From the NCBI GenBank assembly GCA_026004675.1, contig BPJP01000004.1, positions 558,001 to 622,000 of the forward strand: DNA of 64,000 bases, given 5' to 3'. Source of the DNA: Gemmatales bacterium. GTDB lineage: Bacteria; Planctomycetota; Planctomycetia; Gemmatales; Gemmataceae. This document shows, one piece after another, positions 20,743 to 29,379 of this stretch. Both the position numbers and the translations under genes were made by a program. The notes beneath the pieces are model-generated. The model saw only the letters and a list, made by a program, of their open reading frames with translations. It was not told where the DNA came from and did not search any database. Positions within the stretch are counted from its first letter, which is position 1. Each line of letters opens with the position of its first letter.

Positions 20743-21489
20743 TTACGCATCTGGTTTATCTCGCCAGCGATCGCAAAATTCACCGTTGGTTGACGGTTCG
20801 CACGTCGCGCTGACGCTGCGACGCTCGTTACACGTCGCGCTGACGCTGCGACGCTCACCGAAATCACCGTTTGGTGACGGTTCGCTCGCGCTCGTCGCGC
20901 TCACGCTGCGACGCTCGCTGAAATCACCGTTTGGTGACGGTTCGCTCGCGCTCGTCGCGCTGACGCTTTGACGCTCGTTGCTCGTCGCGCTCACGCCACG
21001 ACGCTCGCTGCGACGCTCTTCTTCTTTCTTTCGTCGAGCTTCGCGCTTGGCACGTTGGCGTTCTTTTTCCTGGTTGATCTCGTCCACGTTGGACATGATC
21101 TGCTTCATGTTCACCATTGCCCGGCCATGAGCAATGATGTTCGCAAACCCAGCCGGCAAATAGCTTTGCGACAAGGCGTGCAACTCCGCCATCGTCGGCT
21201 CCTGCTCGCGGATTTGCCATTCCTGCAAGTCCAACGTGTCCGGATCGACCGGCGCATCCGGCTTGCCCAACAGATAGGAAAAGACGATCTTGATCGCTGC
21301 CAGGTTTCCTTCCAGGCACATTTGCTTTAACTTTTGGGCAATCTCGGCAATATCCTCTTCAGAAAACGCATCGACCAGTGCTTTGCGCAGCTGGGCCACT
21401 TGCCTGGCGAAAGGATTGCCTTTGCCGAAGCGGTTGCCTTTGGCGAACTGGCCATTTTCGTTCCGACCCGACTCGTTTTGCTGACTCAT
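20743..21489 (-). CDS. DUF5681-like protein with a repeat-built C-terminus
   Basis: This 248-aa protein starts at MSQQNESGRNENGQF (21489), with AAGGAG about 8 bases upstream. The N-terminal 110 residues resemble DUF5681, a family with GQFAKGNRFGKGNP-type openings found beside phage terminases and in planctomycete genomes. A helix rich in Lys/Arg/Glu follows (about 150-180). The last 80 residues consist of reiterated SVSAT, ERR and SEPSPNGDF units encoded by 30- and 60-bp DNA repeats, and are probably disordered. No phage genes adjoin it, so a terminase role is unlikely here. The tail may be an accident of repeat expansion into the gene. Confidence 0.62.
   Translation of the reverse strand: MSQQNESGRNENGQFAKGNRFGKGNPFARQVAQLRKALVDAFSEEDIAEIAQKLKQMCLEGNLAAIKIVFSYLLGKPDAPVDPDTLDLQEWQIREQEPTMAELHALSQSYLPAGFANIIAHGRAMVNMKQIMSNVDEINQEKERQRAKREARRKKEEERRSERRGVSATSNERQSVSATSASEPSPNGDFSERRSVSATSASEPSPNGDFGERRSVSATCNERRSVSATCEPSTNGEFCDRWRDKPDA
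20801..20860 (+). repeat. 30-bp direct repeat, two copies
   Basis: 20801-20830 and 20831-20860 share the first 26 bases exactly and then diverge (CACGTCGCGCTGACGCTGCG followed by ACGCTC, then GTTA or ACCG). They lie in the coding C-terminus of the DUF5681-like gene. The same core occurs in reverse orientation at 20574-20616. Confidence 0.88.
20861..20980 (+). repeat. 60-bp tandem repeat, two copies
   Basis: 20861-20920 and 20921-20980 differ at only about four positions. Each copy holds a TCACC/GGTGA hairpin with a GTTT loop, followed by a run of GCTCGCG/CTCGTCGCGCT words. Both lie within the DUF5681-like coding region and encode the ASEPSPNGDF-type repeats. The exact length match and low divergence indicate recent duplication. 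Confidence 0.9.
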
Positions 21490-21700
21490 GGGCGTGCTCC
21501 TTGAACTGAAGGACAGTGTGTTTATCTGTCCAATAGTATACACACGTTTCAAGCCAAACTCCACGAAAAAGCCGGGCTGGCTCCCATTTTGCCTGCAAGT
21601 CTTTGGTAGGAAAGCACATGCGGAGCGCGGCTCGAAAAGAGATGTGCCCAAAGCAGGCCGAAGCCAACTTTGGGCACGGGAAAATTCAGCCGAGATGGAA

Positions 21701-24343
21701 TCAGGAAGCTGTTGAAGGCTCGGATCGGCGCCGGAATATGCGGTAGAGAATGAAGGCGATCACCAGCCAGGGCAAAGACGCAGCCAGCCCGACGATGATC
21801 ATGCGAATGCTCCACCACAGCCAGAAGTAACTCTTGCTCAGGCTTTCGTGCATCTGGTCGGTCAATCCCTTATCGCTGGGCACGAGAGGCCGATTGGACA
21901 AGGTTAGATGAATGCGTGCTCGCGCCAATTGGTTGTCCGGCACCTTTGGATTCGTATTGATGGTTTCGGACCGAATTTTGCCGGTGTCTTTGAATTGTTG
22001 GACCAGGCTGGCCGCATCGGCTTGGGACACATCGAAGACCAGGGAGGCATCGGTTTCACCGTCTGGTCTCTGGTGGATCTCGGATTTGATGATTTGGCCC
22101 GACTCGGCTTTGACCAGATCGCTCAGTCGCTTGGCCGTCTCAACCACATTCGGCACTTCGATGGTTATCTGATGGGTTTGTCGGGCAGGCAGCGACGATT
22201 GTGCGATGACATCGATCACGTAGCGAACTTTCGTTTCAACCTTATACGTTTGCTGTTGGGTCTTGGCCTGGGCGATGGCTTCCTGTGAGACGATTCCACC
22301 GATGCGATTCAGTGCGTCGCGGAAGGCATCCCGTTTGTCGCGGTCGATGTCGATGGTGATTTTGGCAGTAATATTGCTCTGGTCTCGATCGGAAAACTGC
22401 GAGGAAATGACTCGGCCATTGACGCCTTTGGCTGCGTCTTTCAATTTTCCGAAGCCGGCGGCAACGTCTTCGACCGCGAGTTTGAGGCCCAGGTTTTCTC
22501 CCGGCTGGAGCTGGCTGAAATCGAATAGGCGAATGGCAAAACCTCGTTTTGTGTCGGTATATTGGTCGGTGTCCGGATGATAGACCCTTCTTTTGGTGAG
22601 GAGTTCGCCCAGTTTCTCGAGTTGCAATTCGAAGCCATCAGCGCTCTCCGCAGCGACGTTGATGCGGAGGGACTGCGCAGTACGCTCGTCGCGTCCTCCG
22701 GGGACGACCTGCCCGCCGGCCTTCCGGGCGAGTTTCAGGATTTCTTCGAAGACTGCCAGCGGGTTTTCCGCGGCCAGTTCGACGATAACCTCTTGCCTTG
22801 GAGCGACGTTCGCCAGGTTATAGATCGAGACGAAGAAGCGCGTGTTTTTACGTTTCACTGGAGCGTTGGCCAGCGGTGTTGCCGAGGCCGCCAGCGAGGC
22901 CCGGTCCATGTCGAGTCGGGAGATGCGGCCCATTTGTTTCATGCGGTCACGAAGCGATCCGGCCGATTCCGGCGAGACTTCGAAGTGGATCACGGCTGTG
23001 TTCTGGCCACCCGCGTGCTTCTTGAATTCGGACTTGGTGATCCGCCCCTTGGCTTCTTCGACGGACGCGAGCACCTCCCGGTAGGCTTTTTCCACGTCGT
23101 CCGTTTCAATTCCCACTTGCACATTCTCGGTAACGGTGACGGCTGCTGCCGCTTCCAACTGCCGTTCGTAAATGGTGAGTGTCAGAGTGCTCAAGGCGAT
23201 CAGGTTCGAGTAGTAGCGAATTTCGCCTTCGAGAGATTCGATCCTTTCTCGGAATTCGCCGAGCTGCTTTTCCACCTCCAGAAGGTCTTTGATGGTACCT
23301 TTTCCTTCTTCAATGATCTTTAAGAGGCGCTTTTCCATCGTGCGGGCGGCACGAAGCCTTCCCTCGAGGTCCGTGTACAGTTTGGTTACGTCGCGGCTGG
23401 TCAAGTGCTGCCTTTTCAGATCCCCCAAGCCGCGCAGTTTCAAGACCAAGGTATGCAGCCGGTCCGGCGGCACGCGGACGACCACGGTTCCTCGGACTTT
23501 GCCGTTGGGCAGTTTTTCACTGTTCACGGTGGCAATGAATCCCTTTTCCTCGGCAACGATTTTGGTCACGCGTTCGACGGCCGATTCGAACTGGTCCACC
23601 TCGAATTCCATTTCTCCGGTGTAAATGATTTTACGGCCTGACGAATCCGGACGATTCGTTTCTTTTTGGGCCGGTTCGGTTTGCGGTTTGGGTGCGCCGG
23701 GTTTTGCGCCGTTCTTTGAACTTGCCTCCGGGCTTGGAGGCGGCTGGTCTTTCGGCATCTGGGCAAAAAAAAGTTGTTCTGGCTTGAAGTATTGATGGCT
23801 TGCTTCCTTTTCCGGAGAAGACAGGCCTGGAGGCAAAAAGGGTGATGCGACGTCGTTGGAACCCCGATTCTCTAGTGCGTTTGTCGGTCCGGGCACAGTG
23901 ATCTCTTCCAATGGCTCGACCATGTATTCTTTGGCGTCGAGCGCCGCGTCATCCCTTTCAACGCTTCCGAAAGCCATGAGAGCGCGGTCGGCTGTCGCAT
24001 TTCGCTGTACCGAGCCGGGTGAACTCAGAAGTGCACCCAGAACCGTAAACAGAACCAGAGCTGCGACACTAAGCATCAGTCGCCCAAGAAACGGCAGACG
24101 CACAGTCGCTTGAGCCGATGAGGAACGGAGCGCTTGGATCATGCGGTCTTCCAAGCCGGGAATCGGTTTTTCCGAGGCGAACAGGCTCATCAACCGGTCA
24201 TCCAGATCGCGCGTTCGCTTCACCGCCTCTTGGCAATCCAGACATTCGAAGAGGTGGTTGTCGAAAAGTTCGCGCTCTTCCGGCGTCAAACCGCCTGCCA
24301 CATAGCTGGTCAGGTTCTCTTGTGCCCAGTAATGGTCCGACAT
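21701..24343 (-). CDS. Anti-sigma factor-like DUF4349 membrane protein
   Basis: The 880-aa protein begins with a zf-HC2-type anti-sigma module (about 1-50; HLFECLDC gives the H-x3-C-x2-C zinc site). A transmembrane helix follows near 88-108 (LMLSVAALVLFTVLGALL). The periplasmic part starts at about 240 with a DUF4349 domain, including a coiled coil near 330-385. Several similar alpha-beta modules follow (about 410-800), and a C-terminal transmembrane helix lies near 845-868 (IRMIIVGLAASLPWLVIAFIL). It lies 58 bases downstream of an ECF sigma gene on the same strand. By analogy with zf-HC2 anti-sigmas it should bind that sigma and release it on an envelope signal. The start has a GGAG-type site. 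Confidence 0.78.
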   Translation of the reverse strand: MSDHYWAQENLTSYVAGGLTPEERELFDNHLFECLDCQEAVKRTRDLDDRLMSLFASEKPIPGLEDRMIQALRSSSAQATVRLPFLGRLMLSVAALVLFTVLGALLSSPGSVQRNATADRALMAFGSVERDDAALDAKEYMVEPLEEITVPGPTNALENRGSNDVASPFLPPGLSSPEKEASHQYFKPEQLFFAQMPKDQPPPSPEASSKNGAKPGAPKPQTEPAQKETNRPDSSGRKIIYTGEMEFEVDQFESAVERVTKIVAEEKGFIATVNSEKLPNGKVRGTVVVRVPPDRLHTLVLKLRGLGDLKRQHLTSRDVTKLYTDLEGRLRAARTMEKRLLKIIEEGKGTIKDLLEVEKQLGEFRERIESLEGEIRYYSNLIALSTLTLTIYERQLEAAAAVTVTENVQVGIETDDVEKAYREVLASVEEAKGRITKSEFKKHAGGQNTAVIHFEVSPESAGSLRDRMKQMGRISRLDMDRASLAASATPLANAPVKRKNTRFFVSIYNLANVAPRQEVIVELAAENPLAVFEEILKLARKAGGQVVPGGRDERTAQSLRINVAAESADGFELQLEKLGELLTKRRVYHPDTDQYTDTKRGFAIRLFDFSQLQPGENLGLKLAVEDVAAGFGKLKDAAKGVNGRVISSQFSDRDQSNITAKITIDIDRDKRDAFRDALNRIGGIVSQEAIAQAKTQQQTYKVETKVRYVIDVIAQSSLPARQTHQITIEVPNVVETAKRLSDLVKAESGQIIKSEIHQRPDGETDASLVFDVSQADAASLVQQFKDTGKIRSETINTNPKVPDNQLARARIHLTLSNRPLVPSDKGLTDQMHESLSKSYFWLWWSIRMIIVGLAASLPWLVIAFILYRIFRRRSEPSTAS

Positions 24344-24401
24344 GATCGCGTCTCCGTTGCAAAGATGTATCGCTGTTCGCGCTTGTGGATTCGATTTGGC
24401 T

Positions 24402-24989
24402 TCAATCGGCGGCCGAAAAAACGTTCAGCCTTTCAAGTTCCGTTCGCAGCCTGTTCATGCCGCGATGCAGCAGGCCGCGCAGCGAGCCGTTGCTCAAACG
24501 CAATTGTTCGCAGATCGTATCGTAGTCGGCGCCGCTGATGTAACGCAGTGTTAACGGCAAACGGTATTCGTCGGGCAAACCGCGCAGGACCGCCAGCACC
24601 TTGGCCCGCAATTCCTGCTGTTCGAGTTCTTGCTGTGGTGGCGGCTCCTTGCTGGGAATTCGCCCCAATTCTTCCGCCGAAGACAATCGGCTTGAATCGC
24701 GTTTTTTTCTCGACTCGAAGCGGGCCGCATCGGCAGCAACGTTTTGGGCGATTGCCAACAGCCACGGGCGGAATCGGCTGGCGTCGGCCAGCTTCGGCAA
24801 CGCGCGAAACGCCGATAGCAACGTTTCTTGAAGCAGGTCTTCTGCCCGATGGACATCGCCAGTCTCCAGATACAGGCGTGCAAAGATGAGACGCGATATC
24901 CGCCGGACCAGTTCCTCGAAGGCAGCGCGGTTGCCTTTTTTCGCCTGCTCCACCAGTGTGTCTTCGCTTTCGGCAGCCGTGATGTTCAT
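24402..24989 (-). CDS. ECF-family RNA polymerase sigma factor
   Basis: The 195-aa protein has sigma region 2 (about residues 14-80; AFEELVRRISRLIFARLYL, and GDVHRAEDLLQETLLSAF with the conserved DLLQET). Region 4 lies at about 125-185, with LPDEYRLPLTLRYISG and the helix-turn-helix SNGSLRGLLHRGMNRLRTE. There is no sigma region 3, as expected for the ECF type. The start MNITAAESEDT at 24989 follows GGAGAAAG. An upstream in-frame start at 25067 is less likely. The anti-sigma gene follows in the same operon, so the pair should form an envelope-responsive switch. Confidence 0.9.
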   Translation of the reverse strand: MNITAAESEDTLVEQAKKGNRAAFEELVRRISRLIFARLYLETGDVHRAEDLLQETLLSAFRALPKLADASRFRPWLLAIAQNVAADAARFESRKKRDSSRLSSAEELGRIPSKEPPPQQELEQQELRAKVLAVLRGLPDEYRLPLTLRYISGADYDTICEQLRLSNGSLRGLLHRGMNRLRTELERLNVFSAAD

Positions 24990-25074
24990 TGGTTCTTTCT
25001 CCGTACAGGTAGACGACAACGCCGGAACCGGCGCGCGCTGCGGATCATCCCAAACCAAAAATAGCACGCCTGGC

Positions 25075-26796
25075 TTATCTTTGGCCGGCCTGAAGTTTTT
25101 TCTCGATTTTCGCCCAGGTATCGACTAGCGACACGGTCCGGTTGAAAACTAGGCGTTCGGGAGTTGAATCGGGATCGGTGCAGAAGTAGCCGAGGCGTTC
25201 GAATTGAAATCGGCTGCCGGGTGGCGTTCCCGCCAGACTCGGTTCGACGAAGCAGTTCGTCAGCCGAACAAGCGAATTCGGATTCAGATTCGACTTGTAA
25301 TCCTTGCCTTCTTCGACGTCGTCGGGATCGGCTTTGCTGAACAAGTAATCGTAGAGGCGGACTTCAGCCGGCAAGGCATGATTGGCCGACACCCAATGGA
25401 TGGTCCCCTTGACTTTTCGCCCATCGGGTGACATGCCGCCTCGCGTCGCCGGGTCGTAGCGACAGTGGATTTCGGTCACTTCGCCCGTTCGTTCGTCGCG
25501 AACGAAATCGGTGCAGGTGACGTAGTAGCCATAGCGAAGCCGAACTTCGCGTCCAGGGGCCAGTCGAAAATACTTCGGTGGAGGGTCGATTTGGAAATCG
25601 GTTTGTTCGATGTACAGCACCCGCGAAAAAGGAAGCAAACGGGTGCCCATCGACTCGTCTTCGGGGTTATTGATCGCTTCCAGTTCTTCTACCTGGCCTT
25701 CGGGATAATTGTCGATCACCAGCCGCAATGGCCGCAGAATTCCCATCACACGAGGCGCGTGCTTGTTCAAGAACTCGCGAACGCAGAATTCCAACAAGGC
25801 CATTTCGATGACGCCATCAAATTTGGCGACACCGATACGTTCGCAAAAATGACGGATCGCTTCCGGCGGATACCCTCGACGGCGCAAGCCAGCGATCGTC
25901 GGCAAGCGCGGATCGTCCCAGCCGTCGACATAGTTCCCTTCGACCAGTTCGGTCAACCGGCGTTTGCTCATCACCGTGTAATTCAAATTGAGGCGGGCGA
26001 ATTCGATTTGCCTCGGATGGTGAATACCCAGGGCGTCGAGGAACCAGTCGTAAAGTGGACGGTGGTTTTCGAACTCCAGAGTGCAGATGGAATGCGTGAT
26101 CTTCTCGATGGAATCGGACTGGCCGTGGGCGAAGTCATAGGTCGGGTAGATGCACCAGGCATCGCCCGTGCGATGGTGTTTCGCGTGGAGAATCCGATAC
26201 ATGACCGGATCACGCATATTGAAATTGGGGTGGGCCATGTCGATCTTGGCGCGGAGAGTTCGGCTGCCGTCAGGGAATTCCCCGGCGCGCATGCGGCGAA
26301 ACAGATCGAGGTTTTCTTCGACGCTGCGCTCGCGGTAGGGACTGTTCTTGCCCGGCGTCGTGGGGGTGCCCCGATACTCGCGCATTTGCTCATAGCTGAG
26401 GTCGCAGACATAGGCTTTGCCGGCCTTGATCAGCTGAATAGCCCATTCATATAGTTGCTCGAAATAATCGGAAGCGTAGTATTCGTGCTCGCCCCAGTCG
26501 AAGCCGAGCCAGCGAACGTCATTCTTGATCGCTTCGACGAATTCGATCCCTTCCTTGGTCGGGTTGGTGTCATCGAAGCGGAGATGGCAGCGGCCGCCAT
26601 ATTTTTGGGCAATGCCGAAATTCAAGCAGATCGACTTGGCGTGGCCAATGTGCAAATAACCGTTCGGCTCGGGAGGAAACCGAGTCACGATCGGATGGCT
26701 GAACCGACCCGTCTTCAGGTCTTCGTCGATGATTTCTTCGATAAAGTTGCGCGCGCCCGTGGCGCTGGTGTCATCCGGTTTATGTTCATCACTCAT
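25075..26796 (-). CDS. glnS: Glutaminyl-tRNA synthetase
   Basis: GlnRS charges tRNA-Gln with glutamine in the cytoplasm. The 573-aa protein shows the class I signature [15 protein letters not shown] with HIGH at 49-52 and a KMSKS-type loop VMSKRRL near 275. Other marks are [35 protein letters not shown], and the C-terminal anticodon-binding beta-barrels. The length fits bacterial GlnRS (about 550-570). The true start is MSDEHKPDD at 26796, preceded by AGGT; the frame is open upstream without coding features. Having GlnRS implies direct charging of Gln-tRNA rather than sole use of GatCAB. Confidence 0.95.
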   Translation of the reverse strand: MSDEHKPDDTSATGARNFIEEIIDEDLKTGRFSHPIVTRFPPEPNGYLHIGHAKSICLNFGIAQKYGGRCHLRFDDTNPTKEGIEFVEAIKNDVRWLGFDWGEHEYYASDYFEQLYEWAIQLIKAGKAYVCDLSYEQMREYRGTPTTPGKNSPYRERSVEENLDLFRRMRAGEFPDGSRTLRAKIDMAHPNFNMRDPVMYRILHAKHHRTGDAWCIYPTYDFAHGQSDSIEKITHSICTLEFENHRPLYDWFLDALGIHHPRQIEFARLNLNYTVMSKRRLTELVEGNYVDGWDDPRLPTIAGLRRRGYPPEAIRHFCERIGVAKFDGVIEMALLEFCVREFLNKHAPRVMGILRPLRLVIDNYPEGQVEELEAINNPEDESMGTRLLPFSRVLYIEQTDFQIDPPPKYFRLAPGREVRLRYGYYVTCTDFVRDERTGEVTEIHCRYDPATRGGMSPDGRKVKGTIHWVSANHALPAEVRLYDYLFSKADPDDVEEGKDYKSNLNPNSLVRLTNCFVEPSLAGTPPGSRFQFERLGYFCTDPDSTPERLVFNRTVSLVDTWAKIEKKLQAGQR

Positions 26797-26888
26797 CGGT
26801 TCTACCTGTAATTGTGGGAGGCGTTGGCATGAATATACCTGAAACCCGTCCGAGGGGGAATCGACCTTTGTACGTCTCCGCCGTATAC

Positions 26889-28127
26889 CTACGCCAGGTC
26901 TCGATCCTCGAACAGGATCAGGCCGAAGAACAGGGCCGCTGCCGTGTAGATCACCGAATACAGCACCACCAGCCCAATGTAACCGCTGAACGCCGTCAGC
27001 GAACCGTCGGCGAATAGCTTCGGCGGCGCTTCCTTGGAAATCGCAGGCCCAAGATTGAACAATTCCAGCCCGGGCAAAACGTAATAGAAAAGCTCGGTCA
27101 TAAAGCGAACCAGCCTGTACTTTCCTTCCGATATCTGCTGCAAAATCGGCGTCAAGTGCCCCAGAAAGAAGATCACCAGACACGTGACAACGTTGGCAAT
27201 CATCGTAAACCGCGTCGCCAATGCAGTGGCGATCGACAGCAGCAACATGACCTGGCAGAAACCGAAGATCACTCCAGGCAACGAATCGACGACGTGGCAA
27301 ACCCAGTAGCCGACTCCTGTCATGAATTCACCCGCGGTTTCATCGAACCAGGCCGACCAATAGGCTTTCCAGGCACTAAGATCAGGAGGTTGGGGAACCA
27401 CATCTCCCATTTGGGCGCGAGCGATCATGTTCAGCAGCGAACCGAAATAGAAAAACGCCAGGATCGACGTCATCAACAGGCCAGCCATCAGGATGCCGGT
27501 GAATTTTCCAAGCAACAACTGGCGACGGGTAATGGGTTTACTCAAGAGAGTAACGGCCGTTCGTCCTTCGATTTCTTCACTGATCGAAATGGCGGCGGCA
27601 AAAACGGCGAAGATGCCGACGGTGATCATGATCAACTCGTAGCCGAGTTGCTTCAGCATCTTGAAGTCTTCGCCGAACGTGAAATACGGGATGTAGGGCG
27701 ACAGCAAGAGGAGAAAGGTCGCCACCAGAACCAGCAGCCAGAACATCGGTTGCCGCCAACCTTCGCGAAAGGCGGCCAGTGCCACAGCGCCCCCCTTGGG
27801 CCAGAGACGGAGCAAGCCGGCGAAAAACAGGATCAACCCGCCGATCACCAGCTGAACATGCAGGACGACCGCATAAACGCGTCCGCTGACGTTGGCATTT
27901 GACTGATCCAGTTGCAATGACACAAACAAGGCCAGAATGATGGCGGCGATAAGAACAGGCAGCAAACGCTTGGTCCACTTGAACACCCTTTCGCCGACGC
28001 CGGCTGGCGAGCGATCCGAGTCGGCGCTGACATCGCGCAACACCAGAACCAGCCAGGGAAGGGCGGCGATGAATTGCACCGCTGCCAGAAGCAGGACGAA
28101 AAACAGCAATTTACCGAGCGGCAACAT
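26889..28127 (-). CDS. ABC-2-type transporter permease
   Basis: The 412-aa membrane protein has about eight to ten hydrophobic helices and the ABC-2 permease core: [32 protein letters not shown] near residues 195-230, followed by paired helices. Such subunits export lipids, polysaccharides or unknown small molecules together with an ATPase. No ATP-binding subunit is in the window. The upstream neighbour is acylphosphatase, 2 bases from this start, and glnS follows. The substrate cannot be told. Planctomycete permeases of this type often sit apart from their ATPase. Confidence 0.75.
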   Translation of the reverse strand: MLPLGKLLFFVLLLAAVQFIAALPWLVLVLRDVSADSDRSPAGVGERVFKWTKRLLPVLIAAIILALFVSLQLDQSNANVSGRVYAVVLHVQLVIGGLILFFAGLLRLWPKGGAVALAAFREGWRQPMFWLLVLVATFLLLLSPYIPYFTFGEDFKMLKQLGYELIMITVGIFAVFAAAISISEEIEGRTAVTLLSKPITRRQLLLGKFTGILMAGLLMTSILAFFYFGSLLNMIARAQMGDVVPQPPDLSAWKAYWSAWFDETAGEFMTGVGYWVCHVVDSLPGVIFGFCQVMLLLSIATALATRFTMIANVVTCLVIFFLGHLTPILQQISEGKYRLVRFMTELFYYVLPGLELFNLGPAISKEAPPKLFADGSLTAFSGYIGLVVLYSVIYTAAALFFGLILFEDRDLA

Positions 28128-28129
28128 GG

Positions 28130-28396
28130 CTAATAGCGAATGCGAAAGTCCTTGTAGTCGCCTGGAGTTTCATCGGTGATGCGGGCATCGGTGATGTAAC
28201 CTGCCATCTTTCGGGCTACAGCGGCCAGGAATGCTTCGACATCTTCCGCACTTCCCTGAGCCACCAACTCGACATCACCGTTGGGAAGGTTGCGGACGAA
28301 GCCGGTAACCGCATACGCGGAAGCGATGCTTTGCGTTGTGTAGCGAAAGCCGACGCCTTGTACGCGACCGGAATATTGCACCCGTTTACAAATCAT
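28130..28396 (-). CDS. acyP: Acylphosphatase
   Basis: This 88-aa enzyme hydrolyses acyl phosphates such as 1,3-bisphosphoglycerate or carbamoyl phosphate. It has the signature GRVQGVGFR (residues 10-18), whose Arg binds the phosphate, and GFVRNLPNGDVELVAQG with the catalytic Asn. The length is standard for the family. Its ATG overlaps the nadK stop (ATGA), so the two genes are translationally coupled, and the permease gene starts 2 bases beyond its stop. Confidence 0.93.
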   Translation of the reverse strand: MICKRVQYSGRVQGVGFRYTTQSIASAYAVTGFVRNLPNGDVELVAQGSAEDVEAFLAAVARKMAGYITDARITDETPGDYKDFRIRY

Positions 28397-29298
28397 GATT
28401 CCATCGAACCCGGTTGGTCCGTATTACGCGATGACTTGGGCAGTGGTTCGCGCCGATAATTGGGCTGAGTACCCCAGTGTAACTTGTCTCGCAAAGTTTG
28501 ATAATAGCTGCGACCAGGCACTTTGACCAAGGCAAAAGAAACCGGTGCTTTGCGGACCGTGATATGATCGCCGCTTTGCAGAGGGATGATCTCCTGGCCG
28601 TCGATCACCAACGCGCTGGAACTACCGCCGTCGACGACGTCGATGGTGTAGGATTTGTCAGCGGAGTCGACAACGGGGCGGTTGGTGAGGGAATGAGGAC
28701 AAATCGGCGTGATCACGAATGCGGAAAGTTCCTGTCCGAGAATGGGCCCTCCTGCCGACAAGTTGTGTGCCGTGGAGCCGATGGGCGTACTTACGATGAG
28801 ACCGTCGCCACTGATTCGCGATACCGGCTCGTCGTTGACACACAAGTCCAGATCGATCATGTGAAAGGGGTAGCCTGCCTGAATGGCGACTTCGTTCAGT
28901 CCCAGGATCGGCGCTGGAGTCGTTACGTGGGTGGCATCAGAGCCTTTGCTCTCGATGGTGCACTCGAACATGAGATGGTAGACGACTCGATACTCGCCGC
29001 GGGCAACGCTGGGGAAATAGCTTTCGAGTTCGTCGGGATTGAGATCGGCGAGGAAGCCGAGTTTCCCGAGGTTGACGCCGAGCACCGGTTTTTGCTGATA
29101 GCCCATTTGTCTGGCGGCGCGCAGGATAGCGCCGTCGCCGCCCAGAACCAGGGCGAGGTCTGCCTCCTGGTTCAGGTCATGTTGCTGCCACAAGTCGAAG
29201 ACGGCAATCTCGGCATATTTTTCCAGGAATGGTTTGAGCCGTTTGGCTTCCTCCTTGACGCCTTCCTTATTGCCGTTGCCCAAAAGGAAGATGCGCAT
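28393..29298 (-). CDS. nadK: NAD kinase
   Basis: NadK phosphorylates NAD+ to NADP+ using ATP or polyphosphate. The 301-aa protein has the catalytic GGDG at residues 53-56, NLGKLGFLADL, the NE pair in LNEVAIQ, and GDGLIVSTPIGSTAHNLSAGGP, which binds NAD. The start MRIFLLGNGN at 29298 matches the family. A GTG at 29367 would add 23 residues without family support. It lies about 80 bases downstream of dxs and overlaps acyP by 4 bases. Confidence 0.93.
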   Translation of the reverse strand: MRIFLLGNGNKEGVKEEAKRLKPFLEKYAEIAVFDLWQQHDLNQEADLALVLGGDGAILRAARQMGYQQKPVLGVNLGKLGFLADLNPDELESYFPSVARGEYRVVYHLMFECTIESKGSDATHVTTPAPILGLNEVAIQAGYPFHMIDLDLCVNDEPVSRISGDGLIVSTPIGSTAHNLSAGGPILGQELSAFVITPICPHSLTNRPVVDSADKSYTIDVVDGGSSSALVIDGQEIIPLQSGDHITVRKAPVSFALVKVPGRSYYQTLRDKLHWGTQPNYRREPLPKSSRNTDQPGSMES

Positions 29299-29379
29299 GG
29301 TAAATCGCCCGAAAAGCGGATCGTCCGCCGTTTCGCCTATTGTAGCACGTTGGGAAACGGCCGACACCGCGCCGCTAGC

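Noticed and set aside
20801..20980. CRISPR-like array
   Set aside because: The units are contiguous tandem copies without unique spacers, and no cas genes are present.
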